Shown here: positions 1 to 8,354 of the stretch, one piece after another
Layout: every line of letters starts with the position of its first letter
Position numbering within the stretch: position 1 is the stretch's first letter
From: WFTC01 sp047635955
Lineage (GTDB): Bacteria > Patescibacteriota > Gracilibacteria > UBA1369 > 2-02-FULL-48-14
Direction: 5' to 3'
Length of the DNA stretch: 23,743 bases
Assembly: GCA_047635955.1 (NCBI GenBank)
Contig: JBLIGW010000008.1
Coordinates: 1 to 23,743, forward strand
The notes under the pieces: model-generated
Database searches by the model: none
Seen by the model: only the letters and a program-made list of their open reading frames with translations
What the model was told of the DNA's origin: nothing
Made by a program: the position numbers and the translations under genes

Positions 1-1979
1 TCTTGGGATACACAATAAACTCCCTGACCCTCTTCTCCTTGATTCTATCTCTTGGAATTTTGGTGGACGCCTCCATTGTGATTACAGAGTCTATCAATGT
101 GAAAATTGAAGCTAAAATGGCCCCTCTCGAGGCTGCCATTGAAACGATTCATGAACATCAAATGCCACTTATTGCAGGAGTAATGACCACCGTTTTTGCT
201 TTCCTCCCTATGCTATTAACAGGAGGGCTAGTGGGCGAGTTCATTAAAAGTATTCCTATTACCGTTAGTATTGTTCTTATTTCTTCACTCTTTGTGAGTT
301 TAGGGATTGTGACCAGTATCAGCATCCAGCTCTACAGTTGGAAAAGTCCTAGTCATAAAATATTCCACAGTCTCGACAATCTTCAAGTGAAGAAAAAGGA
401 AATCGAAAAGAAAGTACAAAAATGGTACAAAGAAATTTTGGAAAGCTTCCTGGAGAATCCCAAAGCAGCTCGAAACTTATATGCCGCTCTGATCTTAGGT
501 TTCTTTATCAGTGTTTCCCTACCTTCACTCGGACTGGTAGAAGTAGTGTTGTTCCCACCGTCAGACAATGACACCGTTTACATTAATATCAGTCAACCTA
601 TTGGAACCACACTTTCAGAAACGAAAAGTGTCGTTGAAGAAGTGGAACTTGTATTGCTGGAAAACTCAGAGATTGACGCCTTTGTTACAAACATAGGTTC
701 GTCAACAACGAGTGGAAGTGCTCTAGATGGCTCAGGCCTATCTGACGCTCATCTGGCTAGTTTTGTTATCCAACTGAATAAAGAAAGAGAAAAATCTAGT
801 TTGATTCTCGTTGACGAACTCTATGAAGAGTTAAGCAGTCGCGTGGACGTTGACCTTCAAGTTCTGCAACCTACTGATGGACCTGGTGATGCCGCTCCTG
901 TTGAAATTCGAATTATTGGAGACAACCTAAGTGATATTGATAGTACCGCCCTACAGATTGAAAATCTTCTGGAAAGTATTGATGGTACTCGAAACATTGC
1001 CAACAGCTTGGAAGATACCAATGGTGAATTCCAAATTGAAGTGGACCGGCAATTGGCCAGTCTTTATGGAGTTAATATGCAGCAAGTGGCGAGCGTGCTG
1101 AACAGCGCAATTTCAGGTTCAACAGCAACTACGCTTCGTGTGAATGGAGATGATATCGATGTTCTAGTTAAGTACGATTTTGATCCCACAGAAATTGAGT
1201 GGAACCGACAAGTCAGCTTAAGTGAAGTCCTAGGAATCACAGTTTCTACACCAAGTGGAGAAATTCCTATTTCAAGTTTTGCGGATGTCTACTTAAACAA
1301 CAGCCGTTCAAGTGTGGCTCATTTAGATGGAGACCGTATTATGAAAGTCAGTTCTTATGTAGAAACCGGCATTGCACCCGCTAGTATATTTGCAGAGCTT
1401 ACTGAACGACTCAGTGAACTTTACATCCCTGAAGGCGTGAGCATTCAAATGGGAGGAGAACAGGAAGACATCGCGGAATCATTCCAAGACCTTGCTCGTG
1501 CTTTTGTTTTGGCGGTATTCCTCATTGCAGGGCTGCTAGTCCTTCAATTCAACTCTTACCGACAACCCCTATTCATACTTGCTTCAATTCCATTCTCATT
1601 GATTGGAGTTTTACCTGGATTGATGATCATTAACCAACCGCTCTCGTTCCCTGGTTTCATTGGAGTGGTCGCCCTCTCTGGGATTGTAGTGAATGATGCC
1701 ATTATTCTAATTGATCAAATCAATCAAAACCGCCTCGAAGGCATGGATAAAACCACCGCGATTAAAACAGCCTCACAGTCTCGGCTACAACCGATTCTAC
1801 TCACTACTATCACCACGGTTTGTGGAATGATCCCACTCGCTATTAGTAGTGATACTTGGGGTCTACTGGCTTACTCAATTATATTTGGACTGCTATTTGC
1901 AACGGGCCTCACTCTGATTGTGATTCCACTTCTTTATCAACGTTTTGGGGAAGATACTTTGTCAGTTCGCCACCGTTAA
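1..1979 (+). CDS. RND-family efflux transporter, C-terminal part (5' truncated by window edge)
   Basis: Inner-membrane proton-driven RND transporter of the AcrB/HAE1-like type, expected to export drugs, lipids or other hydrophobic compounds. The frame is open from the first bases and the first visible residues already lie in the TM4 motif (GILVDASIVITES), so roughly the N-terminal third is outside the window. Visible in order: TM4, TM5-TM6 (about residues 50-110), TM7 at about 158-180 followed by the family motif FPPSDNDTVYINISQPIGTT, a periplasmic porter domain, then TM8-TM12 (about 500-650) with VALSGIVVNDAIILID in TM10. AcrB has two adjacent Asp in TM4; here only the first remains (VDAS), and the TM10 Lys is replaced by Asn-Asp, so proton relay may differ. 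The stop codon is TAA at 1977-1979. The last 71 bases overlap the convergent recF gene. The family call is firm, the substrate unknown. Confidence 0.93.
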   Translation, partial: LGYTINSLTLFSLILSLGILVDASIVITESINVKIEAKMAPLEAAIETIHEHQMPLIAGVMTTVFAFLPMLLTGGLVGEFIKSIPITVSIVLISSLFVSLGIVTSISIQLYSWKSPSHKIFHSLDNLQVKKKEIEKKVQKWYKEILESFLENPKAARNLYAALILGFFISVSLPSLGLVEVVLFPPSDNDTVYINISQPIGTTLSETKSVVEEVELVLLENSEIDAFVTNIGSSTTSGSALDGSGLSDAHLASFVIQLNKEREKSSLILVDELYEELSSRVDVDLQVLQPTDGPGDAAPVEIRIIGDNLSDIDSTALQIENLLESIDGTRNIANSLEDTNGEFQIEVDRQLASLYGVNMQQVASVLNSAISGSTATTLRVNGDDIDVLVKYDFDPTEIEWNRQVSLSEVLGITVSTPSGEIPISSFADVYLNNSRSSVAHLDGDRIMKVSSYVETGIAPASIFAELTERLSELYIPEGVSIQMGGEQEDIAESFQDLARAFVLAVFLIAGLLVLQFNSYRQPLFILASIPFSLIGVLPGLMIINQPLSFPGFIGVVALSGIVVNDAIILIDQINQNRLEGMDKTTAIKTASQSRLQPILLTTITTVCGMIPLAISSDTWGLLAYSIIFGLLFATGLTLIVIPLLYQRFGEDTLSVRHR

Positions 1980-3024
1980 CCAGGTAAATGCTCGCTGCAT
2001 TTAAACCTTTCACATGATCCAAGGAAGTGGTGGTGATCACCGCTTGATAGTTTTTGAGCAAGTCCCCTAAATGTAACTGACGCTGCGAATCTAGTTCAGA
2101 AAAGACATCATCTAAAAGTAGTAGTGGCTTGTGCCCACAGGCTTTTTCTATGTAATGGATTTGTGCAATCTTCAAAGCCAAAACTCCACTTCTACATTCA
2201 CCACGAGATCCGAATTCAGACAAAGATCGTCCGTTCAACATCAAAGTGAAATCGTCTCGATGAGGACCAATGGAAGTAGAACCACTTCGTAAGTCAGCGT
2301 CCATGTGCGCCACTAGACGTTCTTCAAAACGTTCTTTATCAGGGCCGTAACGAAGTGTGAGTTTATCTTCAGTCTGAGCAATAGATCTATATAAATCACC
2401 CACCTCCTTTGAAACAAAAGTCATCAAGGCTTCTCTTTTCTCCCACAAACGCTCCGCCTCTTGAACTAGCCTAACGTCCCACATTTCCAGTTCCCACTGC
2501 TGAGCTCGTTTAAATTGAATCTGTTTGAGCAGGGCATTCCGCTGTTTAAGTACAGATTGATAAGTTCCCAGTGCCATCACATAAGAATGATCCAACTGAA
2601 CCAAAACTCTGTCCATAAATTGCCTACGCAATCGGGGACTACCTGTGATCATCTGCAAGTGTTCAGGTGTGAAAATAACCACCTTCAAATTCCCAAGAAA
2701 GTCTTTAGGTTTTACAATCTGCCCCTGTCGTTTGAGTTTTTTCATGTCCGGTGAACGCTGAAGAAAAACTTCCAATTCAATTGTTTTACCATCTTGCGCC
2801 ATCTCTCCCTTAATTCGTCCATGTGGGCGGTCCCACCCCAAAGTTTCCAAAGCTTTTCTTGATCGGAATGATTTCCCCAAAGCCAGAAAGGCGATGCTCT
2901 CCAATAGGTTTGTTTTCCCTTGAGCATTTGGCCCAACCAAAGCTAAGACTGGCGACTCTGTGAGATCAATGTCCAAGTCTGGGTAATTCCGAAAGCCCTC
3001 CAGTTTAAGCCAATTTAGTTGCAT
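1909..3024 (-). CDS. recF: DNA replication and repair protein RecF
   Basis: SMC-like ATPase that loads RecA onto gapped single-stranded DNA together with RecO and RecR. The 371-residue length is normal for RecF. Walker A is GPNAQGKT at residues 31-38, the ABC signature region is GSRGECRSGVLALKIAQ, and Walker B is LLLLDDVFSELD. The start is ATG at 3024-3022 and the stop is TGA at 1911-1909, which indicates that UGA is a stop codon in this organism. There is no Shine-Dalgarno sequence before the start. Upstream, on the opposite strand, is the thrS leader, so the two genes are divergent with about 165 bp between them. The 3' end runs 71 bp into the convergent transporter gene. It is not next to dnaA, dnaN or gyrB here, unlike the classical arrangement. 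Confidence 0.96.
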   Translation of the reverse strand: MQLNWLKLEGFRNYPDLDIDLTESPVLALVGPNAQGKTNLLESIAFLALGKSFRSRKALETLGWDRPHGRIKGEMAQDGKTIELEVFLQRSPDMKKLKRQGQIVKPKDFLGNLKVVIFTPEHLQMITGSPRLRRQFMDRVLVQLDHSYVMALGTYQSVLKQRNALLKQIQFKRAQQWELEMWDVRLVQEAERLWEKREALMTFVSKEVGDLYRSIAQTEDKLTLRYGPDKERFEERLVAHMDADLRSGSTSIGPHRDDFTLMLNGRSLSEFGSRGECRSGVLALKIAQIHYIEKACGHKPLLLLDDVFSELDSQRQLHLGDLLKNYQAVITTTSLDHVKGLNAASIYLVNGGELTKYLPQNVDKEVESQSE

Positions 3025-3031
3025 ATATAAA
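3004..3031 (+). promoter_or_regulatory. Possible promoter of the thrS leader transcript
   Basis: A TATAAA hexamer at 3026-3031 (also readable as TATATA at 3024-3029) lies 16 bp downstream of a weak -35-like TTTAAG at 3004-3009. Transcription would begin near 3038, just before the leader peptide. It overlaps the recF start codon. The -35 is poor, so this is a tentative call based mainly on position. Confidence 0.4.
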
Positions 3032-3048
3032 AAGTCTAACGAAAAAAG

Positions 3049-3123
3049 ATGAAAAGTGCTAAGTTAAGCACAATGAAATCACTTGCCACCACAACGACGA
3101 TCAGTACAACACTGCGAAAGTGA
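3049..3123 (+). CDS. Threonine-rich leader peptide of thrS (attenuator leader)
   Basis: Short reading frame ending in TGA at 3121-3123. From the ATG at 3049 it encodes 24 residues, from the in-frame ATG at 3073 it encodes 16; the choice cannot be settled, though TAAC lies 12 nt before the first as in several other genes here. The C-terminal part reads LATTTTISTTLRK: Thr codons at 3088-3099 (ACC ACA ACG ACG) and 3106-3111 (ACA ACA), six of 16 residues. Such clustering just upstream of a threonyl-tRNA synthetase gene is the hallmark of ribosome-mediated attenuation, as in the E. coli thr operon leader. The ribosome is expected to stall here when charged tRNA-Thr is scarce. A short inverted repeat (GTGCT 3056-3060, AGCAC 3067-3071) sits between the two candidate starts. 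The function is inferred from sequence and context. Confidence 0.78.
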   Translation: MKSAKLSTMKSLATTTTISTTLRK

Positions 3124-3156
3124 GGTCGTTTGACGTAGTGTCATCCTAAACGACTT
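3109..3156 (+). promoter_or_regulatory. thrS attenuator: competing leader hairpins (pause stem and antiterminator)
   Basis: Two mutually exclusive pairings are visible. (a) ACACTGCG (3109-3116) pairs with CGTAGTGT (3134-3141), 8 bp with one G-U, starting inside the last Thr codons. (b) AGGTCGTTT (3123-3131) pairs with AAACGACTT (3148-3156), 9 bp with one G-U; this antiterminator uses up the 5' arm of the downstream terminator. AACGAC within the Thr codons (3093-3098) can also pair with 3125-3130, so the same hexamer and its complement alternate four times: the 1:2, 2:3, 3:4 logic of classical attenuators. A ribosome at the stop codon would cover 3123-3131 and allow termination; one stalled at Thr codons would leave it free. 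Confidence 0.75.
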
Positions 3157-3178
3157 CCTAAAGAGTCGTTTTTATTTT
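3148..3178 (+). terminator. Intrinsic terminator of the thrS attenuator
   Basis: AAACGACT (3148-3155) pairs perfectly with AGTCGTTT (3164-3171) over 8 bp with an 8-nt loop, followed immediately by a T-rich run (TTTTTATTTT, 3169-3178). It lies upstream of thrS, between leader peptide and start codon, which only makes sense as a regulated terminator. Confidence 0.82.
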
Positions 3179-3191
3179 AACCCCAAACCCA

Positions 3192-4979
3192 ATGAGCGAA
3201 GGACATGAAGAACACGTAGACAAACTATTTGCCATGCGGCATTCAGCAGCGCATGTACTTGCCCAAGCTGTATTGCAAATGTTCCCTGAAGCTAAACTAG
3301 GAGTTGGACCGGTTATTGAACATGGGTTCTATTACGATTTTGAATTGCCACGAACGCTTATCCCTGAAGATCTAGCGATTATTGAAAAGAAAATGAAAGC
3401 CATTCAAAAAGAAGCACAAGCTTTTAAACGAGTGGAAGAAGAGGGAGAAAAAGTTCTTGAGTTCCTCAAAGCAGCTGAGCAGCCTTTCAAAGTTGAACTT
3501 GCCGCAGACTTCCTTGCCGAAGGAAAAGACCTCACACTTTACGAGAATCATGATCGGAATGGGAATGTTAAGTTTGTAGATCTTTGCCGTGGAGGACACA
3601 CCGACAGCACCAAACAAATTGGTTACTTCAAACTAAATAAAATTGCTGGTGCTTACTGGAAAGGAGATGAAAAACGTCCACAACTACAACGTATTTATGG
3701 ACTGTTGTTTGAACAAAAAGATGAACTCAAAGCTCATCTTCATATGCTTGAAGAAGCTAAAAAACGAGATCACCGAAAGTTAGGTCAAGAATTGAATATA
3801 TTTACTATTTCTGAATTGGTAGGAGCTGGACTGCCACTACTCAAACCAAATGGAATGGCTATTCGTGCTGAAGTAGAGGCTTACCTCTGGGAGCTTCACC
3901 GAACCAAAGGTTACCAACGAGTGTGGACGCCTCATATTGCCAAGATGGCACTTTATGAAACCTCAGGACATGCCGCTAAATTTGGAGCTGAATTGTTCCG
4001 TGTGAGTGGTTCTGAAGAAGGAGAAGACTTCTGTATGAAACCAATGAACTGCCCTCATCACATGCAAATTTTTGCGGACAATCACTGGAGTTACCGAGAC
4101 ATGCCGGTTCGTTACTTTGAACCTGCTACCGTTTACCGAAATGAAAAATCTGGACAACTTTCTGGACTCACTCGAGTTCGAGCGATCACTCAAGATGATG
4201 GACACTTATTCTGCCGAAAGGACCAAATTGCTGATGAAGTGAAGACCATTGTGGATATTATTCAGACTTTCTACGGAACTTTAGGAATGGGTGAAAACTA
4301 CTGGATTAGCCTTTCTGTGAGAGATCCAGAGGACATGTCTAAATACTTGGGTGAAGCAGAAACCTGGGACATGGCAGAAAAAGCCTTAGAGGATATTTTG
4401 AAAACGGAAAAACTTCCGTATGAACGGATAGAAGGAGAAGCCGCATTCTACGGACCAAAGCTCGACTTCATGTTTAAGGATGCGATTGGACGAGAGTGGC
4501 AACTGTCTACTATTCAACTCGACTTTAATCTTCCTGAACGATTCGACCTCAGCTACATCAATGAGAACAATGAAAAAGAACGTCCGGTTGTAATTCACCG
4601 TGCTATTTCAGGTTCGCTTGAACGATTCATGGGAGTGATGATTGAACATTTTGCCGGTGCCTTCCCTGTGTGGCTCGCACCTCGACAAGTGGTCTTGCTT
4701 CCTGTTTCTGAAAAGTTCAACGACTACGCTAAGGAGCTCCATTCTGAATTAATGGAACTTGGTGTACGTGTGGATACGGATGAGAGTAGCGAAAGTCTAG
4801 GAAAGAAAATTCGCAATGCTGAAAAATCTAAGACCCCTTGGATGCTTGTGATTGGTGAAAAAGAAGTCACTGCTCGCTCCGTAGCCGCTCGAAGTTACAA
4901 AACTAAAGAGCAAACGGATATGTCGTATGAAGAGTTCAAGACTATGCTGCTTGAGCAGATTAAGAGTCGGAGCCTGTAA
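3192..4979 (+). CDS. thrS: Threonyl-tRNA synthetase lacking the TGS domain
   Basis: Class II synthetase charging tRNA-Thr. It has 595 residues against about 640 in E. coli: the N-terminal TGS domain is absent and the protein begins almost directly with the editing domain. The editing site is intact, with HxxxH at H17/H21 and CxxxH at C132/H136. In the catalytic core the zinc ligands are C287 (in MNCPHH), H338 (QDDGHLF) and H469 (VVIHRAISGS), with motif 2 around residues 306-336 and motif 3 after H469. The anticodon-binding domain occupies about 500-595. The start is ATG at 3192, without Shine-Dalgarno but with TAACCCC beginning 14 nt upstream. The gene is monocistronic, preceded by a Thr attenuator, and its last 20 bases overlap the convergent 1074-codon gene. 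Confidence 0.97.
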   Translation: MSEGHEEHVDKLFAMRHSAAHVLAQAVLQMFPEAKLGVGPVIEHGFYYDFELPRTLIPEDLAIIEKKMKAIQKEAQAFKRVEEEGEKVLEFLKAAEQPFKVELAADFLAEGKDLTLYENHDRNGNVKFVDLCRGGHTDSTKQIGYFKLNKIAGAYWKGDEKRPQLQRIYGLLFEQKDELKAHLHMLEEAKKRDHRKLGQELNIFTISELVGAGLPLLKPNGMAIRAEVEAYLWELHRTKGYQRVWTPHIAKMALYETSGHAAKFGAELFRVSGSEEGEDFCMKPMNCPHHMQIFADNHWSYRDMPVRYFEPATVYRNEKSGQLSGLTRVRAITQDDGHLFCRKDQIADEVKTIVDIIQTFYGTLGMGENYWISLSVRDPEDMSKYLGEAETWDMAEKALEDILKTEKLPYERIEGEAAFYGPKLDFMFKDAIGREWQLSTIQLDFNLPERFDLSYINENNEKERPVVIHRAISGSLERFMGVMIEHFAGAFPVWLAPRQVVLLPVSEKFNDYAKELHSELMELGVRVDTDESSESLGKKIRNAEKSKTPWMLVIGEKEVTARSVAARSYKTKEQTDMSYEEFKTMLLEQIKSRSL

Positions 4980-7900
4980 TATGCCAATCGGCTTCCGATG
5001 ATTTCACACCTTTACCATCTTCATCCACTGTGGGGTAAAAATCTATTTTGCCCCCCCATGGATTACTAGGGTCTTTCGCATTGTGTGCCTTATAAACCTC
5101 CTGATGTTGTCCTTTCATTTCTTTAATGAGTTCTTTCAAAGTTCCGCCTGATGCATTTTGTGTTTTAATGATTGCTCCTAGAAGACCTCCGATTCCTGAG
5201 TACAGAGCATCAGCAGTTTCAGGTGGCTGTCCATCAAAATTATAGCCATAAACTTTTTCAGCCCGTTTAACCACTTGCGTCACTTCAGCGGCGCTCGGCA
5301 CTCCCTTTTTAAATATCACAGAAAAGATATCTGGATCTAATTTTGAAATAATTTCTCGTGATCGTTCCGCATAAGAATAAGCTGTTGAGTATTCAGGTAA
5401 TCTCTTGTCATCCTTATCCGTGGCATTCCAGAGATAACCATCCAAGAAACCTGCCCGTGGACCTTCCTTCTTCAAAGAGTCTGTCCAAGACACGTATCTT
5501 TGCTTATCACCAGCAAGGTAACGTTTATCCATAATGGAATCCCATTGAATGAATCCTGAGATAATATTTTGCAATTCACTTTCAGAATCAATATTTTCTA
5601 AGCCCCCTGAATCTGCTCCATCCATCTCATCCATGTGAGCCAACTGATTCTGTAGAGCATAATGCTGATATTGAGACGCATTATTCAAAAGCCATCGTTC
5701 TGGACGCGTTCCATTTGGATGAATTTGTAAAATAGTAGACGCCACATCATCAGACGCATAAGGTAGAAACAATCCTACAAGATCGGAATCCATTTTATTT
5801 CCTGCCGCAAAGATCTTACCTGATCGTCCTCGCACTCGAGGATGATGCATTACGTAAGTATGAAACCATCTCATGTAATTATGAGGAACTTGATACTCAG
5901 CAATCGTTTCAAAAGTACCAGGAATGGGGTCAATACTCGCCCACTCCATTAGCTTTTCTCTGTCAAAAATATCTTCATTAAAGATTTCCAAATAAGGAAT
6001 ATCACTCGCCTTATTTGCATATAAGTGCTGCAAACGCTCATAAGGAAGCAGTCCATTAGCAGCCGCTTGGATAAGGAAGTACAGGCCAATTTCTGGTGGC
6101 TGAATCGCCCCTTCAATAATTCCAATTTCAATTACATATTCAAATTTTTGAGGATTAACGGTTGAATGACCTCCTGAATTTTTATGCTCTTTCAGCATCT
6201 CTACCGCAAGGTTCTGTAGCCCTCCACGTACACGGGCCATATTATAAAGCTCTTGTTTGAACTTTTCTTTTCCAGAAGTATAAGAAGATTGAGTTTGAGC
6301 ATTCAAATTTCGGAACAAATCTCTATCCCCATAAATAGCATGTAAAGCCCGACTCATTTCACTATGAAACTTAGGTACATTCGCATGAAACATTTCAACT
6401 TTTTCTGGATTAAAGTGGAGATTTTTTTGGAAATGATTTATCTGTTTAAGGAAAAGTGGATCAAACCAATTCAAGCGTCCACGTTCAGCAAGAAGTTGAA
6501 TACAAGCTTTAAACTGATCCTGATTTCTGGCTGTGTGTAGCAATGCAATCACTGAGTTGTCATCATTAGACTTGTAGTCATCTTGGTAAAAACTCACCGC
6601 TGCATTTTCAGCTGAAGTTTGTTTCTTTTCCAAATCACCAGGAATCACGGAGAAGTGCTCAAAAGGCCACCGGTTCATTCGTCCTAATGGGCCCGTCACC
6701 TTGCTTCCAATTTCACCAACTTTTCGCTCACGATTTCTATCAAAAGAACGTTTGAAAGATTCTTGTGCCGACGTGATCATGGTCCAAATGTCCATTGGAG
6801 ACAGAAATACCGTCTTGAAGTCACTGCTAAATACTGGAGAAGTAATTGGCCCCTCAATGTCCTCCGCTTTCAATTGCGTAAGAGTCTTGTCAAGATTGGT
6901 ATTCACATCATCATTGAAGGTATCCAAAGCCCCATTAAGACCTTTAATTTCTTCATTAATCCCTGTTGCTAAACTATTAAGTTTATCAGGTGTGAACTTA
7001 CCAGATGAAAGTAAGTCTAATCGATCTTTTAGACCAATAGGCATTTCCACCATGGTTCCGTCTGCTAACTCTATTAGTGCTGGTTTTTCATTACCCTCTG
7101 CGTCTTCTTCCAAAATAGGAGTCGGATCACTAAAGCTCATCTGTGCAAACTTATCTGAGTCTTCAATGTTTTTAGCATAAGCCTCAGATAAGTTCTTGAG
7201 CGTCTTAAGTCGTTTTGCTTTTTCAGCATGGTCCAATTGTGACCCACTAACTTCCCGTTTCAAATTAGATAGTTCAGCTTGAATCGCAGCAATTTTTGAC
7301 TTAAAGAATCCAAGATTTGCAGTGAAATCTTTCTTTTTTCGGGCTTCAAGAATTTTGAATTCACGTTTTACTGAATCAATATCCATAGGCTTAGTTACCT
7401 GATCGTGAGCTTCAGAAAGTTCACGTTTTTCTCCATCAAAAATATGTTTATAAGATTGCAGTGCTTGAATCAAAGCTTCTTCACTTCCTAGTTCAATTTC
7501 CTTTGAAGTCTGCGTTCTCAAGTGATCCTGAGCCGCCTTGTATTTTGCTTTTTTAACTTGAGCATAAGATTTATAAGTTGGTGATGCTTCATCCCATGCT
7601 GTTGAAAGCTCATCATATTCCTTGATGAATCCTTCAATATAAAGTTCATGAATAACTTGAGCCTCTTGGTTTGCTTGTTCATTTAATTTTTCATACATTG
7701 ATGCCAAAATCTGTACCATCTGTAGACGTGCCTCTTTTTCTTCTTGATTACGAATGGTCACGAATACATCTTTGTCCACCTTCAGGTCTAAACCCTTAAC
7801 TTGTGCTTCCAAAGACTCAACCACCCCTTCAATTTTGTCTACATTACTACTCCATGGCAGTCGTCCCGTATCAATTTCCTCTTCTGAAGTTTGAAGATAT

Positions 7901-8184
7901 CGATTAATTCTATCCATGTAATCCATTCCTCCACGAAGAATGTGATACTTATCCATGGCTTGTTTCAAAGGAGGCGTTGGCCCCGCACCTGGATACAGTT
8001 CCACAAATTTAGGATTTTCCTTGTTTTCAGGTCCCTCTTGAATGTGCTCACTAATATTCTTAGGCTTTTCTGGACCACCACCATCAGTAGACGTGTCATC
8101 CCCATTTGCAAAGACAAGGCAGCCTTCCCCTAGAAAGGGATTCTTTGCCTGGAAACGATAATGGTCATTGTAACCGTGTCGCAT
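4960..8184 (-). CDS. Large helical protein of unknown function, last gene of the VirB6-like operon
   Basis: The product has 1074 residues and matches no family I recognise. There is no signal peptide and no clear membrane segment, so it is probably soluble or peripherally associated. The N-terminus to about residue 70 is Gly/Pro-rich and probably disordered. Residues about 140-350 are highly charged, helix-rich and coiled-coil-like (many E/K/A/Q, heptad-like spacing). Residues about 480-1000 look globular, with many aromatic and His residues. Cysteines are very few. It follows the VirB6-like gene on the same strand after 170 bp and has its own promoter-like sequence and a folded leader in that gap. 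TAATCC begins 12 nt before the ATG at 8184. The 3' end overlaps thrS by 20 bp. By context it may be a cytoplasmic or surface partner of the membrane complex; this is inference only. Confidence 0.88.
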   Translation of the reverse strand: MRHGYNDHYRFQAKNPFLGEGCLVFANGDDTSTDGGGPEKPKNISEHIQEGPENKENPKFVELYPGAGPTPPLKQAMDKYHILRGGMDYMDRINRYLQTSEEEIDTGRLPWSSNVDKIEGVVESLEAQVKGLDLKVDKDVFVTIRNQEEKEARLQMVQILASMYEKLNEQANQEAQVIHELYIEGFIKEYDELSTAWDEASPTYKSYAQVKKAKYKAAQDHLRTQTSKEIELGSEEALIQALQSYKHIFDGEKRELSEAHDQVTKPMDIDSVKREFKILEARKKKDFTANLGFFKSKIAAIQAELSNLKREVSGSQLDHAEKAKRLKTLKNLSEAYAKNIEDSDKFAQMSFSDPTPILEEDAEGNEKPALIELADGTMVEMPIGLKDRLDLLSSGKFTPDKLNSLATGINEEIKGLNGALDTFNDDVNTNLDKTLTQLKAEDIEGPITSPVFSSDFKTVFLSPMDIWTMITSAQESFKRSFDRNRERKVGEIGSKVTGPLGRMNRWPFEHFSVIPGDLEKKQTSAENAAVSFYQDDYKSNDDNSVIALLHTARNQDQFKACIQLLAERGRLNWFDPLFLKQINHFQKNLHFNPEKVEMFHANVPKFHSEMSRALHAIYGDRDLFRNLNAQTQSSYTSGKEKFKQELYNMARVRGGLQNLAVEMLKEHKNSGGHSTVNPQKFEYVIEIGIIEGAIQPPEIGLYFLIQAAANGLLPYERLQHLYANKASDIPYLEIFNEDIFDREKLMEWASIDPIPGTFETIAEYQVPHNYMRWFHTYVMHHPRVRGRSGKIFAAGNKMDSDLVGLFLPYASDDVASTILQIHPNGTRPERWLLNNASQYQHYALQNQLAHMDEMDGADSGGLENIDSESELQNIISGFIQWDSIMDKRYLAGDKQRYVSWTDSLKKEGPRAGFLDGYLWNATDKDDKRLPEYSTAYSYAERSREIISKLDPDIFSVIFKKGVPSAAEVTQVVKRAEKVYGYNFDGQPPETADALYSGIGGLLGAIIKTQNASGGTLKELIKEMKGQHQEVYKAHNAKDPSNPWGGKIDFYPTVDEDGKGVKSSEADWHITGSDS

Positions 8185-8198
8185 GATTGAGGATTAAA

Positions 8199-8277
8199 GG
8201 TGATAAAGCTTCAGTGAGAAGCGGAGAAAAGGGAGTAGCTCAGTCATTACTGAGCGGTCTCTCTCTTCACAATCACC
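8199..8277 (-). promoter_or_regulatory. Structured 5' leader of the 1074-residue protein gene
   Basis: A nested inverted repeat fills most of the untranslated region. The outer stem is ATCACC (8272-8277) with GGTGAT (8199-8204). CTTCAC pairs with GTGAGAAG across a bulge. The apical hairpin is perfect: GCTCAGT (8238-8244), a 4-nt loop, ACTGAGC (8249-8255). No T-run follows on either side, so it is not an obvious terminator. It could be an mRNA processing or stability element, or a protein-binding leader. Confidence 0.5.
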
Positions 8278-8315
8278 ATCCTTCAAGCGGACAGATTTCC
8301 GACTATAATGAGGTG

Positions 8316-8344
8316 ATTGTACCAACATAAGTGAGATTTGTAAA
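8316..8344 (-). promoter_or_regulatory. Promoter internal to the VirB6-like operon
   Basis: Minus-strand -35 TTTACA (8344-8339), 17-bp spacer, -10 TACAAT (8321-8316). The expected start is near 8309, giving a leader of about 125 nt that contains the folded element. It allows separate expression of the 1074-residue protein. The call rests on hexamer match and spacing only. Confidence 0.55.
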
Positions 8345-8354
8345 GGTGTGTGAG

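Noticed and set aside
6701..7180. Open frame of 159 codons antisense to the 1074-residue gene
   Set aside because: Ser-rich antisense shadow with no start context and no recognisable domain.
8282..8309. Plus-strand TATAAT at 8304-8309 as an antisense promoter
   Set aside because: The -35 is poor (TTCAAG) and no plus-strand gene follows.
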